The notes beneath the pieces are model-generated. The model had not been told where the DNA came from. It made no database searches and saw only the letters and a list, made by a program, of their open reading frames with translations. Shown piece by piece: positions 16,559-26,300 of a stretch of 64,000 nt of DNA. The position numbers and the translations under genes were made by a program. Source of the stretch: Parvibaculaceae bacterium Mf 1.05b.01 (GTDB lineage: Bacteria > Pseudomonadota > Alphaproteobacteria > Parvibaculales > Parvibaculaceae); NCBI GenBank assembly GCA_000509225.1, contig BAOK01000001.1, forward strand, positions 2,697,142-2,761,141, written 5' to 3'. Every line of letters starts with the position of its first letter. The first letter of the stretch is position 1.

Positions 16559-19029
16559 TCGGCGGCCTCAAGCGTGAGGTCAGCCATTGGCCGGAAGGCA
16601 TGAGCTTCTCCGCCTTGTGCCCGCTCCGCCCAGGGGTCGGTTTGCGAGAATTTCTGGGAGAACACAAACCGATCAAACAGAGTAGCGCGCTGTTCGGCGT
16701 CTTCGACAACCGCTTTTTGGATTGTCTCTACGCCCACGCGGCGGGCCCATTTGTATATGCGTTCCAGGTAGTAGCCCTGCTCCCGATAGAGCTGGACCAC
16801 GGCGACGATCATCTCCAGGGCGTCATCTTCTGTGGATGCGTGGCCGAGTATTTCTGTGCCTTTAATGTCAAGCCCAGCAGCCCCAGCAAAGTGGATCTCG
16901 TAGCCGGAATCCACGCAGATGACGCCGACATCCTTACAGGTCGCTTCTGCACAGTTGCGGGGACAGCCCGAGACCGCCATCTTTACTTTGGCCGGAGTCC
17001 AGGACCCCCACATGAAACGTTCAATCCGGATCCCGAAGCCGGTCGAGTCCTGCGTGCCGAACCGGCACCAGTCGGTGCCGACGCAGGTTTTGACGGTGCG
17101 CAACGCTTTGCCATAGGCATGCCCGGAGACGAGGCCTGCCTGATTAAGATCCGACCAGACCTCAGGCAGGTCTTCCTTTTTGATGCCGAGAAGGTCAATA
17201 CGCTGACCGCCGGTGACCTTGACAGTTGGGACCGAGAACTTGTCGGCGACATCGGCAATGGCACGCAACTCGTCGGCACTTGTGATGCCACCCCACATGC
17301 GGGGCACGACTGAATAGGTCCCATCTTTTTGGATGTTGGCGTGCACGCGCTCATTCACAAACCTTGACTGCGCGTCGTCCACATATTCGCCGGGCCAGGT
17401 TGCGAGCAGATAATAGTTCAGCGCCGGGCGGCATTTCGCACATCCGCAGGAGGTCTTCCACTCCAGTTCCTGTATCACGTCTTCGAGGGTTTTAAGCTCC
17501 TTGGCAACAATCAGTCGTCGCACGTCACCATGACCAAGGTCGGTACAGCCGCACATGGCCGGAATGGCCGCCGGATTGAACGCATTGCCCAAGGACAGAG
17601 TGAGGAGCTGTTCAACCAGCCCTGTGCATGAGCCGCAGGACGCGGATGCTTTTGTGTGCGCTCTCACACCCTCAACATCGCTCAGGTTTTGAGCGCCGAT
17701 TTCCTCTAGGATTGTTCCTTTACATACGCCGTTACAGCCGCAGATTTCTGCATCATCCGGCAAGGCTGCAACGGCCACCATAGGGTCCAGGGGGGCACTC
17801 CCCGCAAAGGCCTGTCCGAAGATCAGCGTATCCCTCATCTCGCTGACATCGGTTCTATTTTTGATGAAATCGAAGAACCAGGCACCGTCGGTAACATCAC
17901 CATAAAGGACCGCGCCGATCAATTTGTTGTCTTCAAGGATGAGACGCCGATAGACGCCGGCCTGCGCATCCCGAAGCACCACTTCTTCCCGGTCTTCGCC
18001 TTCGGCAAAATCACCTGCGGAGAAGAGATTGATGCCTGTCACTTTGAGTTTTGTGGAGGTCAAGGAGCCGGCATAGCTCGCCTTTTGCCCGGCAAGCCCA
18101 CTTGCCAGCGTTTTTGCCATTTCGTAGAGGGGCGCAACGAGGCCATAACAAACGCCGCGGTGTTGGGCGCATTCACCAAGAGCAAACACATCGGGGTCAT
18201 TGGTTGCCAAGCAGTCGTCCACGATAATGCCGCGATCAGACGCAATGTCACACTCAGCGGCGAGGGCCGCGTTGGGGCGGATGCCCACCGCCATCACCAC
18301 CAGATCGGCGGCAAGTTCCGTCCCGTCATCCAACAATACCGCGCGGACCGTTCCGTCAGCCCCAAGTATCTCCTTCGTGTTGGCTTCCGTAATGATCCGG
18401 ATGCCCCGCTCTTCAAGAGACCGGCGAAGCAGATGCCCAGCCGCAGCATCCAATTGGCGCTCCATCAAGGTTTGCATGAGGTGCACCACAGTGACCTCCA
18501 TGCCCTGGAGCTGTAGACCCGCCGCTGCTTCCAGTCCCAACAAGCCACCGCCAATCACCACAGCGTTTTTGGCTTTTTTGGCGGTGCCGAGCATCTGGTT
18601 TACATCATCGAGATCGCGGTATCCCAAGACACCATCTAGGTCTTTTCCCGGTACAGGAATGATGACGGGCGCGGACCCGGTCGCCAGTACCAGCTTGTCA
18701 TAAGGGGCGACAGTGCCGTCTTCGGCGGTTACGCTCTTCGCCTGCCGATCGATCGATGTGACCCTGCGGCCCTTGTGCAGCGTTACATGGTTGTCCGCAT
18801 ACCAGGCGTCATCGTGAATGATGATGTCCTCAAACTGGCGTTCCCCCGATAGAACGGGCGACAACATGATCCGGTCATAGTTCACACGCGGTTCGGCGTT
18901 GAAGATGGTCACGTCGTAGGTGTTCGGCGCGAGCTTGAACAATTCCTCGAGCATGCGTCCCGGTGCCATGCCGTTTCCGACAATGACAAGCCGCTGTCGT
19001 TGGGGGAGTTCTATTGCATCAGGTGACAT
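16555..19029 (-). CDS. nirB: NAD(P)H-dependent nitrite reductase large subunit
   Basis: The 824-residue enzyme reduces nitrite to ammonium in the cytosol. In order: an FAD domain (IVGNGMAPGRMLEEL), an NAD(P) domain (VVIGGGLLGLEAAAGLQ), two BFD-like [2Fe-2S] segments (CGCNGVCKGTI, SCGSCTGL; then CGCTDLGHGD, SCGCAKCRPAL), and the siroheme/[4Fe-4S] half with TCVGTDWCRFG and SGCPRNCAEATC, whose four cysteines hold the cluster next to siroheme. Length is normal for the family. It starts 9 bases after nrtCD. Confidence 0.96.
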   Translation of the reverse strand: MSPDAIELPQRQRLVIVGNGMAPGRMLEELFKLAPNTYDVTIFNAEPRVNYDRIMLSPVLSGERQFEDIIIHDDAWYADNHVTLHKGRRVTSIDRQAKSVTAEDGTVAPYDKLVLATGSAPVIIPVPGKDLDGVLGYRDLDDVNQMLGTAKKAKNAVVIGGGLLGLEAAAGLQLQGMEVTVVHLMQTLMERQLDAAAGHLLRRSLEERGIRIITEANTKEILGADGTVRAVLLDDGTELAADLVVMAVGIRPNAALAAECDIASDRGIIVDDCLATNDPDVFALGECAQHRGVCYGLVAPLYEMAKTLASGLAGQKASYAGSLTSTKLKVTGINLFSAGDFAEGEDREEVVLRDAQAGVYRRLILEDNKLIGAVLYGDVTDGAWFFDFIKNRTDVSEMRDTLIFGQAFAGSAPLDPMVAVAALPDDAEICGCNGVCKGTILEEIGAQNLSDVEGVRAHTKASASCGSCTGLVEQLLTLSLGNAFNPAAIPAMCGCTDLGHGDVRRLIVAKELKTLEDVIQELEWKTSCGCAKCRPALNYYLLATWPGEYVDDAQSRFVNERVHANIQKDGTYSVVPRMWGGITSADELRAIADVADKFSVPTVKVTGGQRIDLLGIKKEDLPEVWSDLNQAGLVSGHAYGKALRTVKTCVGTDWCRFGTQDSTGFGIRIERFMWGSWTPAKVKMAVSGCPRNCAEATCKDVGVICVDSGYEIHFAGAAGLDIKGTEILGHASTEDDALEMIVAVVQLYREQGYYLERIYKWARRVGVETIQKAVVEDAEQRATLFDRFVFSQKFSQTDPWAERAQGGEAHAFRPMADLTLEAAE

Positions 19030-19038
19030 TGTTCCTCC

Positions 19039-20757
19039 TCACGCAATTGCCGCTTCGGCGGCAGGGGTGGTGTCTGGTTTTTTTGTCGGCTTGGCGCCAT
19101 GTTCATATTCCTCGAGGAAAGTCAGAACTTCTTCGCGATAGCGGTAATAGTCCGGGTGTTCCAACAGCGCCGCGCGTGTGCGCGGTCGCGGCAGATCAAT
19201 GTCGACGATTTTCCCGATCGTGGCGTGCGGACCATTGGTCATCATGACAATGCGGTCACCCAACAAGATTGCTTCATCCACATCATGGGTCACACAGATC
19301 GCCGTGACCTGGGTCCGTTTCCAGACATCCATGAGGACTTCCTGCAATTCCCACCGCGTCAGGCTGTCGAGCATGCCGAAGGGCTCATCCAACAGGAGGA
19401 GCTTCGGGGAGAGGGCAAATGCCCGTGCGATGCCAACGCGCTGTTTCATGCCGTTGGACAATTCTGCAGCCTGTTTGTGCATGGAATCGCCGAGCCCCAC
19501 GCGCTCCAGGTAATATTCCACGACTTCACGGCGTTCAGCCGCCGACGCTTTTGGGTAAACCCGGTCCACACCCAGCGCTACATTTTCCCGCGCCGTCAGC
19601 CAGGGCATGAGGGACGGGGCCTGGAAAACCACCGCCCTATCAGGACCGGCGCCAGATATCTCATGATTGTCGAGGACGACACCACCGCCGGATATCTCGT
19701 TCAAGCCGGCGACCATGGATAGAACCGTGGACTTGCCGCAGCCAGAGTGACCAATCAGCGAAACGAACTGGCCTTTGTCCATCTTCAAGTTGAAGTCTTC
19801 CAACACGGTCAACGGACCTTTTGGTGTGGGATAGATTTTCTTCAGCTCAAACAGCTCCACGAACCGATTTTCGTTTTTGGTTCTGGCAGCATCTAGATAA
19901 GCCCGCGGAGGCGTTTTTTCGATGCGGGCTGTTGGCATGAGGTCAGGGGCCGCCCGTTCAGCAGACTTTCTAGCCTCCCTTTCAGCCTCGCTGGCGTCGA
20001 GCAAGTAGCCCGTGACCTCGGCGCGCAATGCCTTAAAGACAGGATTGCTGTTCACAGCCGTTCGGTCCCGCGGACGTGGCAGATTGACCTCAAAAGACGG
20101 CCCCAAAGTCGCGGAGGGACCAGGCGTCAATGGAATGATGCGGTCTGCCAGCAAAATGGCTTCATCCACATCGTTCGTAATCAAGATCACGGTTTTGCGG
20201 TCTGCTTCCCAGATCGCCTCGATTTCATCCTGCAGATTTGCCCGCGTGAGCGCATCCAGAGCAGAAAGAGGCTCATCCAGCAGCAGAACGTCCGGGTCCA
20301 TCGCGAGAGCCCGAGCGACAGCGACGCGCTGGCGCATGCCTCCGGAGAGTTCCGCCGGCTTGCGGTCACTTGCGTGGGCGAGACCGACCATCGAGATGTA
20401 TTTGCTCGCACGCGCCTCTCTCTCCTCTTCGCTTTCTGACGAAAAGACCGCATCGATACCCAGACGAATGTTCCCATAGACACTGAGCCAGGGCATCAAA
20501 GAGTAGGATTGGAAGACCACACCGCGGTCCGGCCCCGGCCCGCGCAAAGCTTCACCGCGCAGGGTGATCTCACCCCCATCGGGTTTGATCAGCCCGGCGA
20601 TTGATGAGATGAGGGTCGTCTTGCCACTCCCGGAGAAGCCTACAATGGCGACGAATTCACCTTCCTTCACCGACAGGTTTATGTCGGTCAGAACGTCCGT
20701 CCGCTTGTCGCCTTCACCGTAATGTTTCGAAACATCTGTTAGTTCTAGGAAACTCAT
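19039..20757 (-). CDS. nrtCD: Nitrate ABC transporter ATPase with two fused nucleotide-binding domains
   Basis: A 572-residue fusion of two ABC ATPase domains powering nitrate import. Domain 1 (about 1-240) has GFSGSGKTT, LSGGMRQRVAVARAL and LLLDEP, but its switch region reads LITNDVDEA with Asn in place of the H-loop His. Domain 2 (about 300-560) has GHSGCGKST, LSNGMKQRVGIARAF, LLLDEP and a normal VTHDVDEA. One chain therefore supplies both ATPases, probably with asymmetric hydrolysis. There is no NrtA-like C-terminal regulatory domain as in cyanobacterial NrtC. The start at 20757 is chosen because MSFLELTDVSKHYG begins the fold and GAGGGCGGT precedes it; an upstream ATG at 20805 would overlap nrtB. 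Confidence 0.92.
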   Translation of the reverse strand: MSFLELTDVSKHYGEGDKRTDVLTDINLSVKEGEFVAIVGFSGSGKTTLISSIAGLIKPDGGEITLRGEALRGPGPDRGVVFQSYSLMPWLSVYGNIRLGIDAVFSSESEEEREARASKYISMVGLAHASDRKPAELSGGMRQRVAVARALAMDPDVLLLDEPLSALDALTRANLQDEIEAIWEADRKTVILITNDVDEAILLADRIIPLTPGPSATLGPSFEVNLPRPRDRTAVNSNPVFKALRAEVTGYLLDASEAEREARKSAERAAPDLMPTARIEKTPPRAYLDAARTKNENRFVELFELKKIYPTPKGPLTVLEDFNLKMDKGQFVSLIGHSGCGKSTVLSMVAGLNEISGGGVVLDNHEISGAGPDRAVVFQAPSLMPWLTARENVALGVDRVYPKASAAERREVVEYYLERVGLGDSMHKQAAELSNGMKQRVGIARAFALSPKLLLLDEPFGMLDSLTRWELQEVLMDVWKRTQVTAICVTHDVDEAILLGDRIVMMTNGPHATIGKIVDIDLPRPRTRAALLEHPDYYRYREEVLTFLEEYEHGAKPTKKPDTTPAAEAAIA

Positions 20758-20764
20758 ACCGCCC

Positions 20765-21853
20765 TCACCGTTGTGCACTGAAAGTGAATGCGGCTTGCAG
20801 CGCATACATCACCCGATCAAGGAAGAAACCAATCAGGCCGATCACGAGCACCGCGACCATGATACGCGAGAGTGAGTCTGACGAGCCGTTCTGGAATTCA
20901 TCCCAGACAAACTTTCCGAGACCAGGGTTCTGCGCCAGCATTTCTGCTGCGATCAGCACCATCCATCCGACACCGAGAGAGAGACGGAGGCCTGTGAAGA
21001 TCAGCGGCAGCGCGGAAGGCAACACAACCTTCCGAATTGTCGTCCACTGCGAGAGTTGCAGGACCTTGCCGACATTGATCAGGTCCTTGTCGATCGACGC
21101 AACACCCAATGTCGTGTTGATCAATGTCGGCCAGAGCGAACAAAGCGTCACGGTAAGCGCTGAAATGAGCATTGATTTGGAGACAGCACCGTCGCCGCCT
21201 GCATAGGTTGCCGACACAATCATCGTCACGATCGGCAACCAGGCGAGTGGCGAGACGGGCTTGAATATCTGAATAAGCGGGTTGAGCGCCCCATTGGCGA
21301 GCGGCGAGAGACCGCAAACGATGCCTAGCGGGACGGCGAACACTGTCGCCACAATAAAACCAAGGGCGACGGTTTTCAGACTGGTCCATATCTGATCGAA
21401 AATTGTCGGCTTGCCTGTATAGGTGCGCCATTTGACTCGGTCTTCCTGACCATTGGCAAAGAGCTCCGCGTTGCGGGTGTCCTGGCGGTCATAAAACGCA
21501 TCGGCTTTTGCCCGCTCAGCAAAATGGTCGTCCACAAGAACGCTCACCTGCTCCATCACTTCAGGCGGACCTGGGATTGCACCAAGAGAAGTTTGCACTT
21601 GCGGTGCAAGCCAACCCCAAGCGAGTAGGAACAGGGCAATGCCGATAAGGGGCACGACCAATGCCCGCCAGAGATTGCGGAGTTGCTCTCTGACACTGTC
21701 GCCTGCCGCCATGAGCAGAATCGGAACGAGAAACCCGAGGCCAATCATCTCAATATAGATTGAGACCTTATTGATCCTCGCGAGTCGCGCCTGGCGCTTT
21801 TCTTCTTTTGCGGCGCTTGTCGGAACTTCCGATGGTGTGGAGACCATTGTCAT
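20765..21853 (-). CDS. nrtB: Nitrate ABC transporter permease
   Basis: A 362-residue inner-membrane permease of the NrtB/SsuC/TauC family. Hydrophobic segments near residues 33-50 and 83-103 precede the transport domain. The coupling-helix region reads NVGKVLQLSQWTTIRKVVLPSALPLIFTGLRLSLGVGWMVLIAAEM, the classic EAA motif area. It lies 79 bases after nrtA and 7 bases before nrtCD. The N-terminal cytoplasmic stretch is rich in Lys/Arg. Confidence 0.92.
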   Translation of the reverse strand: MTMVSTPSEVPTSAAKEEKRQARLARINKVSIYIEMIGLGFLVPILLMAAGDSVREQLRNLWRALVVPLIGIALFLLAWGWLAPQVQTSLGAIPGPPEVMEQVSVLVDDHFAERAKADAFYDRQDTRNAELFANGQEDRVKWRTYTGKPTIFDQIWTSLKTVALGFIVATVFAVPLGIVCGLSPLANGALNPLIQIFKPVSPLAWLPIVTMIVSATYAGGDGAVSKSMLISALTVTLCSLWPTLINTTLGVASIDKDLINVGKVLQLSQWTTIRKVVLPSALPLIFTGLRLSLGVGWMVLIAAEMLAQNPGLGKFVWDEFQNGSSDSLSRIMVAVLVIGLIGFFLDRVMYALQAAFTFSAQR

Positions 21854-21932
21854 CGAGAAGAGACTTTCAATTTAGAGAACTGGGAAAGATGGAGGCGCTG
21901 GCAGGCAGGAACAGACCCGCCAGCAACCACAT

Positions 21933-23345
21933 TTACTCAAGCTCGGAAAGCTGAGCGACCAGATCGTCGCCCTTCAAACCGATGGGGAACTGCTTGAGGT
22001 AGTCATTGGGTGTCCGGCCGTCATAGGTGACGCCGTCAATGAATTCAGACACAGGTGCGCGATACCCGTCCGTCTCCCAGGGGAAGTCGGCTTCGCCCAC
22101 GTGCCCCTCTTCCACGAGAATTTTCGCAGCCTTGAGGTAGAGATCAGGCCGATACACCTTGGCCGCGACTTCTGCGTACCAATCGTCAGATTTTGGTTCC
22201 GCAATCTGACCCCAGCGCCGCATCTGCGTCAGATACCAGACGGCATCGGAGTAATAGGGATAAGTCGCGTTGTAGCGGAAGAACACATTGAAGTCGGGGA
22301 TCTCCCGCTTGTCGCCACGCTCGTACTCAAACGTGCCGGTCATGGAGTTTGCGATGACCTCCTCATCCGCGCCCACATATTCTGAGCGAGAAAGGATCTC
22401 CACGGCTTCTCCACGGTTGGCATTGTCATTTTCGTCGAGCCATTGGCCGGCGCGGATCAGGGCCTTGGTCAGCGCGATCGTGGTGTTGGGATATTGCTCC
22501 GCAAACTCTGCCGTAATCCCGAAGACCTTCTCCGGATTGTCTTTCCAGATTTCATAATCCGTAATCACCGGCACACCGATGCCTTTGAACACAGCCTGCT
22601 GGTTCCATGGTTCGCCGACGCAATAGCCGCTGATGGTGCCGGCCTCAAGCGTGGCAGGCATCTGTGGCGGTGGCGTTACGGAGAGCAGCGCCTCTGCGGC
22701 GATCTGCCCGGAAATGTCCGCCGGGGAATAATATCCAGGATGAATGCCGCCGGCTGCCAGCCAATAACGCAGCTCGTAATTGTGAGTCGAGACTGGGAAC
22801 ACCATGCCCATGTTGAACGGGCGTCCTTCGTCCTGGAACTGCTCGATCACCGGCTTCAGATAGTCAGCCTTAATCGGATGCTGCGGCCGTCCGTCCTCCA
22901 TTTTGGGAATGAGAGGCTTCATCATCTCCCAAACTTCATTTGATACGGTGATGCCGTTTCCGTTCAGGTCCATCGAAAAAGGTGTGATGATGTGGGCTTC
23001 GGTGCCATAGCCGATGGTTGCTGCCAACGGTTGGCCAGCCAACATGTGTGCACCATCGAGCTCACCGGTAATCACGCGGTCCAGCAACACCTTCCAGTTT
23101 GCCTGCGGCTCAAGCGTGACAAACAGGCCTTCGTCTTCGAAGAAGCCTTTTTCATAGGCGATCGCTAACGGCGCCATGTCCGTCAGCTTAATAAAGCCGA
23201 ATTTCAGTTCGTCTTTTTCAGGGATCAACTCCTCGGCGGCCAGTGGTGTGGTCGCGACGGCCAATGCCGCCAGCGGAGCAGCCACCGATCGGAGGAAGTG
23301 TCGCCGCGTAAAATCGCGGAAGGTATTTGCAAGTTTGATCTTCAT
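21933..23345 (-). CDS. nrtA: Nitrate ABC transporter periplasmic binding protein
   Basis: A 470-residue NrtA/CmpA-like binding protein that captures nitrate in the periplasm. The N-terminus has a twin-arginine signal ([19 protein letters not shown]) and cleavage probably near TPLAAEE. The mature protein follows the family pattern: [57 protein letters not shown] and [20 protein letters not shown] lies just upstream of the ATG. The gene is preceded by a 154-base leader with a terminator and a sigma54-type promoter. Confidence 0.95.
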   Translation of the reverse strand: MKIKLANTFRDFTRRHFLRSVAAPLAALAVATTPLAAEELIPEKDELKFGFIKLTDMAPLAIAYEKGFFEDEGLFVTLEPQANWKVLLDRVITGELDGAHMLAGQPLAATIGYGTEAHIITPFSMDLNGNGITVSNEVWEMMKPLIPKMEDGRPQHPIKADYLKPVIEQFQDEGRPFNMGMVFPVSTHNYELRYWLAAGGIHPGYYSPADISGQIAAEALLSVTPPPQMPATLEAGTISGYCVGEPWNQQAVFKGIGVPVITDYEIWKDNPEKVFGITAEFAEQYPNTTIALTKALIRAGQWLDENDNANRGEAVEILSRSEYVGADEEVIANSMTGTFEYERGDKREIPDFNVFFRYNATYPYYSDAVWYLTQMRRWGQIAEPKSDDWYAEVAAKVYRPDLYLKAAKILVEEGHVGEADFPWETDGYRAPVSEFIDGVTYDGRTPNDYLKQFPIGLKGDDLVAQLSELE

Positions 23346-23385
23346 TTCTCACTCCTGCTGCCGGAACAAACTCCGGCGTGAAGGC

Positions 23386-23442
23386 AAAAAAAAGCGCTGC
23401 TCACCAAGAGGCAAAGAAACCTTCCTCCTGATTGGCAGCGCT
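23386..23442 (-). terminator. Leader terminator (attenuator) upstream of nrtA
   Basis: On the minus strand AGCGCTGC (23442-23435) pairs with GCAGCGCT (23400-23393) and is followed by a run of eight U, ending about 40 bases before the nrtA start. A terminator between promoter and first gene means transcription stops unless it is overridden. NasT-type ANTAR proteins do exactly this. Upstream in the leader GGCCCC-AATGGC-GGGG forms a hexaloop hairpin with A at loop position 1 and G at 4, as in ANTAR targets. Confidence 0.85.
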
Positions 23443-23509
23443 GCCGTGAAACCCCGCCATTGGGGCCTCGTATGGGTGCGCTCTAATGAACGCTGTTTGA
23501 AACCTTCTT

Positions 23510-23526
23510 TGCGAAGGTTGTGCCAG
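23510..23526 (-). promoter_or_regulatory. Sigma54-type promoter of nrtABCD-nirBD-nasA
   Basis: The minus strand reads TGGCACAACCTTCGCA: GG and GC are exactly 10 bases apart, with one mismatch to TGGCAC-N5-TTGCA. Transcription would begin near 23499 and read through the attenuator. Confidence 0.7.
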
Positions 23527-23662
23527 TTGGCCTTTTTGTGGGATTGCGGCGGATTTCAGCGGTTTACCTGTTCAAGCCCTTGCTCCGCCGCCCCCTTTTT
23601 CATCAAACCTGGCAGGAGGCGCCCATTTGTTGTGCAACGCACAAAGGCACCTGGTGCTGCTT

Positions 23663-24907
23663 TCAAAGGTTGAAGTCGATCTGAAACCAGAACTTGTCCC
23701 GATCGGCCGGACCCGCTGAGGTTCCATCAAGCGTCGCGTATTTCACGGTCGCTGACAGATGCGGGTTGATCACGGCTTTTAGCAGGAGATCAAATTCATC
23801 CCCAAGATCTGTCCCCGTGCGCTCACTGCTGAAGTCGTGATACACGGCTTTGGTGATAATCTTCGGAAGCGGCCCCACATCCGTGAAGACATATCCGACT
23901 TCGGCGAAGAGATCTTCAATGCCATTCGCAGGCGTGTTCAGGAAGCCGTCTGCCCAGCCCTGGAATGCATGCACTGTTGCCAGGGGTGTACTGAATCCGT
24001 TTGTGCCATCGCCTTCCAGAACTTCATAGGCAACGCCACCGGTAAAACCACCAAGCTTCGTGCCCGCAAAGAGTTTGTAATAGCTCAGGTCAATGTCGGC
24101 GGTGTTGTCAGCATAATCTGACTGGGTCGCATATTCTGCGGACAAGTTGAGAGGAATACCCTCAGCAATAGGGAAACTTCCCGAGACACTGCCGCCATAG
24201 GTCGCAGTTGAGAGACCAGGTGCTTCTTCCAAATCAAGCAAATAGGCATAGGCCGTCAGTGTCACCCAGTCCAGACCACCGTATTTTGCATTCAATACAT
24301 GACTGTCGCTCTCGAATGAACCGTTGACGCTCTCGCTACCGAATATACGCTGAACCGACTCCAGGTATCCGTATGTGACTTTTAGGTCTTCAATGGCCGT
24401 CACTTCAGCGACTGCAGCATCAAATGTCTGTTGGTTCTGGCGCCAGCCAACATCCCCGATAAACCGGGCATTATCAAACACCAGACGCTGACGCCCGACC
24501 GACAGTGCCAAACCATCAATCCCGGTATATTTGATCTGCAGCCGGTTTATTTCTTGTGAGTCCGGGTCTGCGACGACGGGAAAGTTGGTGCGGCTGTTGG
24601 TTGTCGAGTTGTACTCATTGTTCAAGCCCTTCACGACCTCGATTTCACCAAGAACCGAAAACCCCAGATAGCTGCCGGTTTCCAACCCTGCTCGGAAGCG
24701 CGCTGTGACAGCGTTGGCGTCATCGACCGGTCCCACTTGATCAACAAATTCATACCTGAGGCGGGCGTTCAATATCGGTTTGGATTCGTCCAACGCTTCC
24801 AGAATGCTGTCAGCTGCGAGCGCCCCCGACATCATCGGCGCAGCGCTCAAGAGAGCCGCCAGGCTGACGCCTGACACAAAGCGCGACCCCAATTTGATTT
24901 TCATCAT
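23663..24907 (-). CDS. Outer-membrane porin of the nitrate regulon
   Basis: A 414-residue secreted protein with a Sec signal (MKIKLGSRFVSGVSLAALLS...GALAAD), residues typical of a beta-barrel (alternating hydrophobic strands, many Tyr/Gly/Asp) and a C-terminal KFWFQIDFNL ending in an aromatic-Leu tail suited to BAM recognition. It resembles the alginate-export-like porin family (ARLRYEFVDQVG, VGRQRLVFDNARFIGDVGWRQNQQTFD). Flanked by nasS and nrtA and with its own sigma54-type promoter and leader terminator, it is probably the outer-membrane route for nitrate or nitrite. Specificity is inferred from context. Confidence 0.85.
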   Translation of the reverse strand: MMKIKLGSRFVSGVSLAALLSAAPMMSGALAADSILEALDESKPILNARLRYEFVDQVGPVDDANAVTARFRAGLETGSYLGFSVLGEIEVVKGLNNEYNSTTNSRTNFPVVADPDSQEINRLQIKYTGIDGLALSVGRQRLVFDNARFIGDVGWRQNQQTFDAAVAEVTAIEDLKVTYGYLESVQRIFGSESVNGSFESDSHVLNAKYGGLDWVTLTAYAYLLDLEEAPGLSTATYGGSVSGSFPIAEGIPLNLSAEYATQSDYADNTADIDLSYYKLFAGTKLGGFTGGVAYEVLEGDGTNGFSTPLATVHAFQGWADGFLNTPANGIEDLFAEVGYVFTDVGPLPKIITKAVYHDFSSERTGTDLGDEFDLLLKAVINPHLSATVKYATLDGTSAGPADRDKFWFQIDFNL

Positions 24908-24921
24908 CGCAAAAAAACTCC

Positions 24922-24973
24922 AAAAAAAAACGCTGCACGAAGACTCTCTTCAACAGAGTCTCTCGGCAGCGTT
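24922..24973 (-). terminator. Leader terminator (attenuator) upstream of the porin gene
   Basis: AACGCTGC (24973-24966) pairs with GCAGCGTT (24936-24929) and is followed by a U-run. An inner helix AGACTCT/AGAGTCT (24961-24955 with 24947-24941) makes the hairpin very stable. It ends about 15 bases before the start codon, and its arms closely resemble those of the nrtA attenuator, so both leaders probably answer to the same antiterminator, NasT. Confidence 0.85.
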
Positions 24974-25029
24974 GCCATTTGGCGAACCCACGTTAGCCCG
25001 CCTTCGCCGTCACACGGCAGTCATCTGTC

Positions 25030-25046
25030 TGCAGCAAATGTGCCAA
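25030..25046 (-). promoter_or_regulatory. Sigma54-type promoter of the porin gene
   Basis: The minus strand reads TTGGCACATTTGCTGCA: GG-N10-GC spacing with one mismatch to the TGGCAC-N5-TTGCA consensus. About 40 bases further upstream GCACTTTAGATGCGC is one base off an NtrC half-site pair (GCAC-N7-GTGC). Confidence 0.72.
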
Positions 25047-25178
25047 CATGCACACTAAGGAAACCCTATCCAGACAGCTGATCGCGCATCTAAAGTGCTT
25101 ATCGCTTAAGCGCTTCTGGGTAGCAGCCTGTCCGATTTTTGTGCAGTGCAACCAATCGCCTCAGGGCGGGTGTATCGC

Positions 25179-26300
25179 TCAGACAATCGACGGCTCAAAG
25201 GCGCGTCCATCGAAAAAAGTGGATGACGCACTCATTTCTTCACCATCCGCGTCTTTGAAGTCGGCCAGAGCCTCCCGGTAGATTTCCGGTCGGTACATGT
25301 CGATGATGCTCTGGATGTTTCGCTTGTCATGGGTGAGTTGGCCGTTCTCGATCATCTGATTGTAGAACCACAGGCCATGTTGTGCGGAGGGATAGGTGGC
25401 ACCTGGGCGTGCAAAACTTGCCCGCACCGTCGTCTGGCCAAAGTGCAGATAGTCTTCGTCCAAACTTCGCCTGACCTGATCCGACGGCAAACTCAAATAT
25501 TGCGGTTGGGACAGAATATCGATCAACCTGTCCCTATTTTTTGATTGATCGCACCATTTGGCAGCTTGAAACACACTCCGAACAATCTTGAGCACCATAT
25601 CTGGATGATCTTCGGCCCATTTTTTTCGCACGCCCAAAATCTTGTCCGGATTTGCGCTCCAGATGTCATCGCACGCCACCACTGCGCGGCCCACGCCTTC
25701 ATTCTGGGCGACCGTGTTCCAGGGTTCGCCCACACAGCAGGCATCAATACGGCCGCTTTTGAGAGCATCAACCATCAAGGACGGGGGCAACACTTCCACG
25801 ACGACATCTTCGTTGGGGCGAATGCCGCATCCGCGCAGCCAATAGTTGAGAAAATAGGCATGCGCTGAGAAGGGGTGGACAACCGCAATCGTGACTTTGT
25901 CGCCGGGGCCCCGTTCATCGGCGAGCGCCTTAAGAGCTTGGCCGATCAGACCGGCGTTTCCATTTAGCTCCCCATGTCTCGCGAGATTCTCGGCCAATGC
26001 CAGACTGACGGTAATCGCGTTGCGCCCTGTTCCAAGGGCCAAGGGCGCAATCACCGAAACAGGAAGGGGCGGCAAGCCAATGCTCCCGGAAATCGCAATG
26101 GGTGCCAGCAGATGCGCCGCCTCCAGGTGACCAACCGCAATTCTATCTCTGAGTGTCGCCCAGGATGACTCCCGCACAAGCGCCAACTCAATCCCCGCTT
26201 CCTCCGCAAATCCGAGCTCATGAGCGACGATCAGCGGTGCTGCGTCAATGAGGGGAATAAACCCAGCGGTAACTCGTTCAGGTTTCATATGCTTAGTCAT
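25179..26300 (-). CDS. nasS: Nitrate sensor NasS (NrtA-like, cytoplasmic)
   Basis: A 373-residue NrtA-fold protein without a signal peptide, so cytoplasmic. Family segments are present: AGFIPLIDAAPLIVAHELGFAEEAGIEL, LEAAHLLAPIAISGSIGLPPLPV, ACCVGEPWNTVAQNEGVG and HGLWFYNQMIENGQL. In studied bacteria NasS holds NasT inactive and releases it when nitrate or nitrite binds. Its start ATG overlaps the nasT stop as ATGACTAA, indicating translational coupling and a stoichiometric pair. Confidence 0.93.
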   Translation of the reverse strand: MTKHMKPERVTAGFIPLIDAAPLIVAHELGFAEEAGIELALVRESSWATLRDRIAVGHLEAAHLLAPIAISGSIGLPPLPVSVIAPLALGTGRNAITVSLALAENLARHGELNGNAGLIGQALKALADERGPGDKVTIAVVHPFSAHAYFLNYWLRGCGIRPNEDVVVEVLPPSLMVDALKSGRIDACCVGEPWNTVAQNEGVGRAVVACDDIWSANPDKILGVRKKWAEDHPDMVLKIVRSVFQAAKWCDQSKNRDRLIDILSQPQYLSLPSDQVRRSLDEDYLHFGQTTVRASFARPGATYPSAQHGLWFYNQMIENGQLTHDKRNIQSIIDMYRPEIYREALADFKDADGEEMSASSTFFDGRAFEPSIV

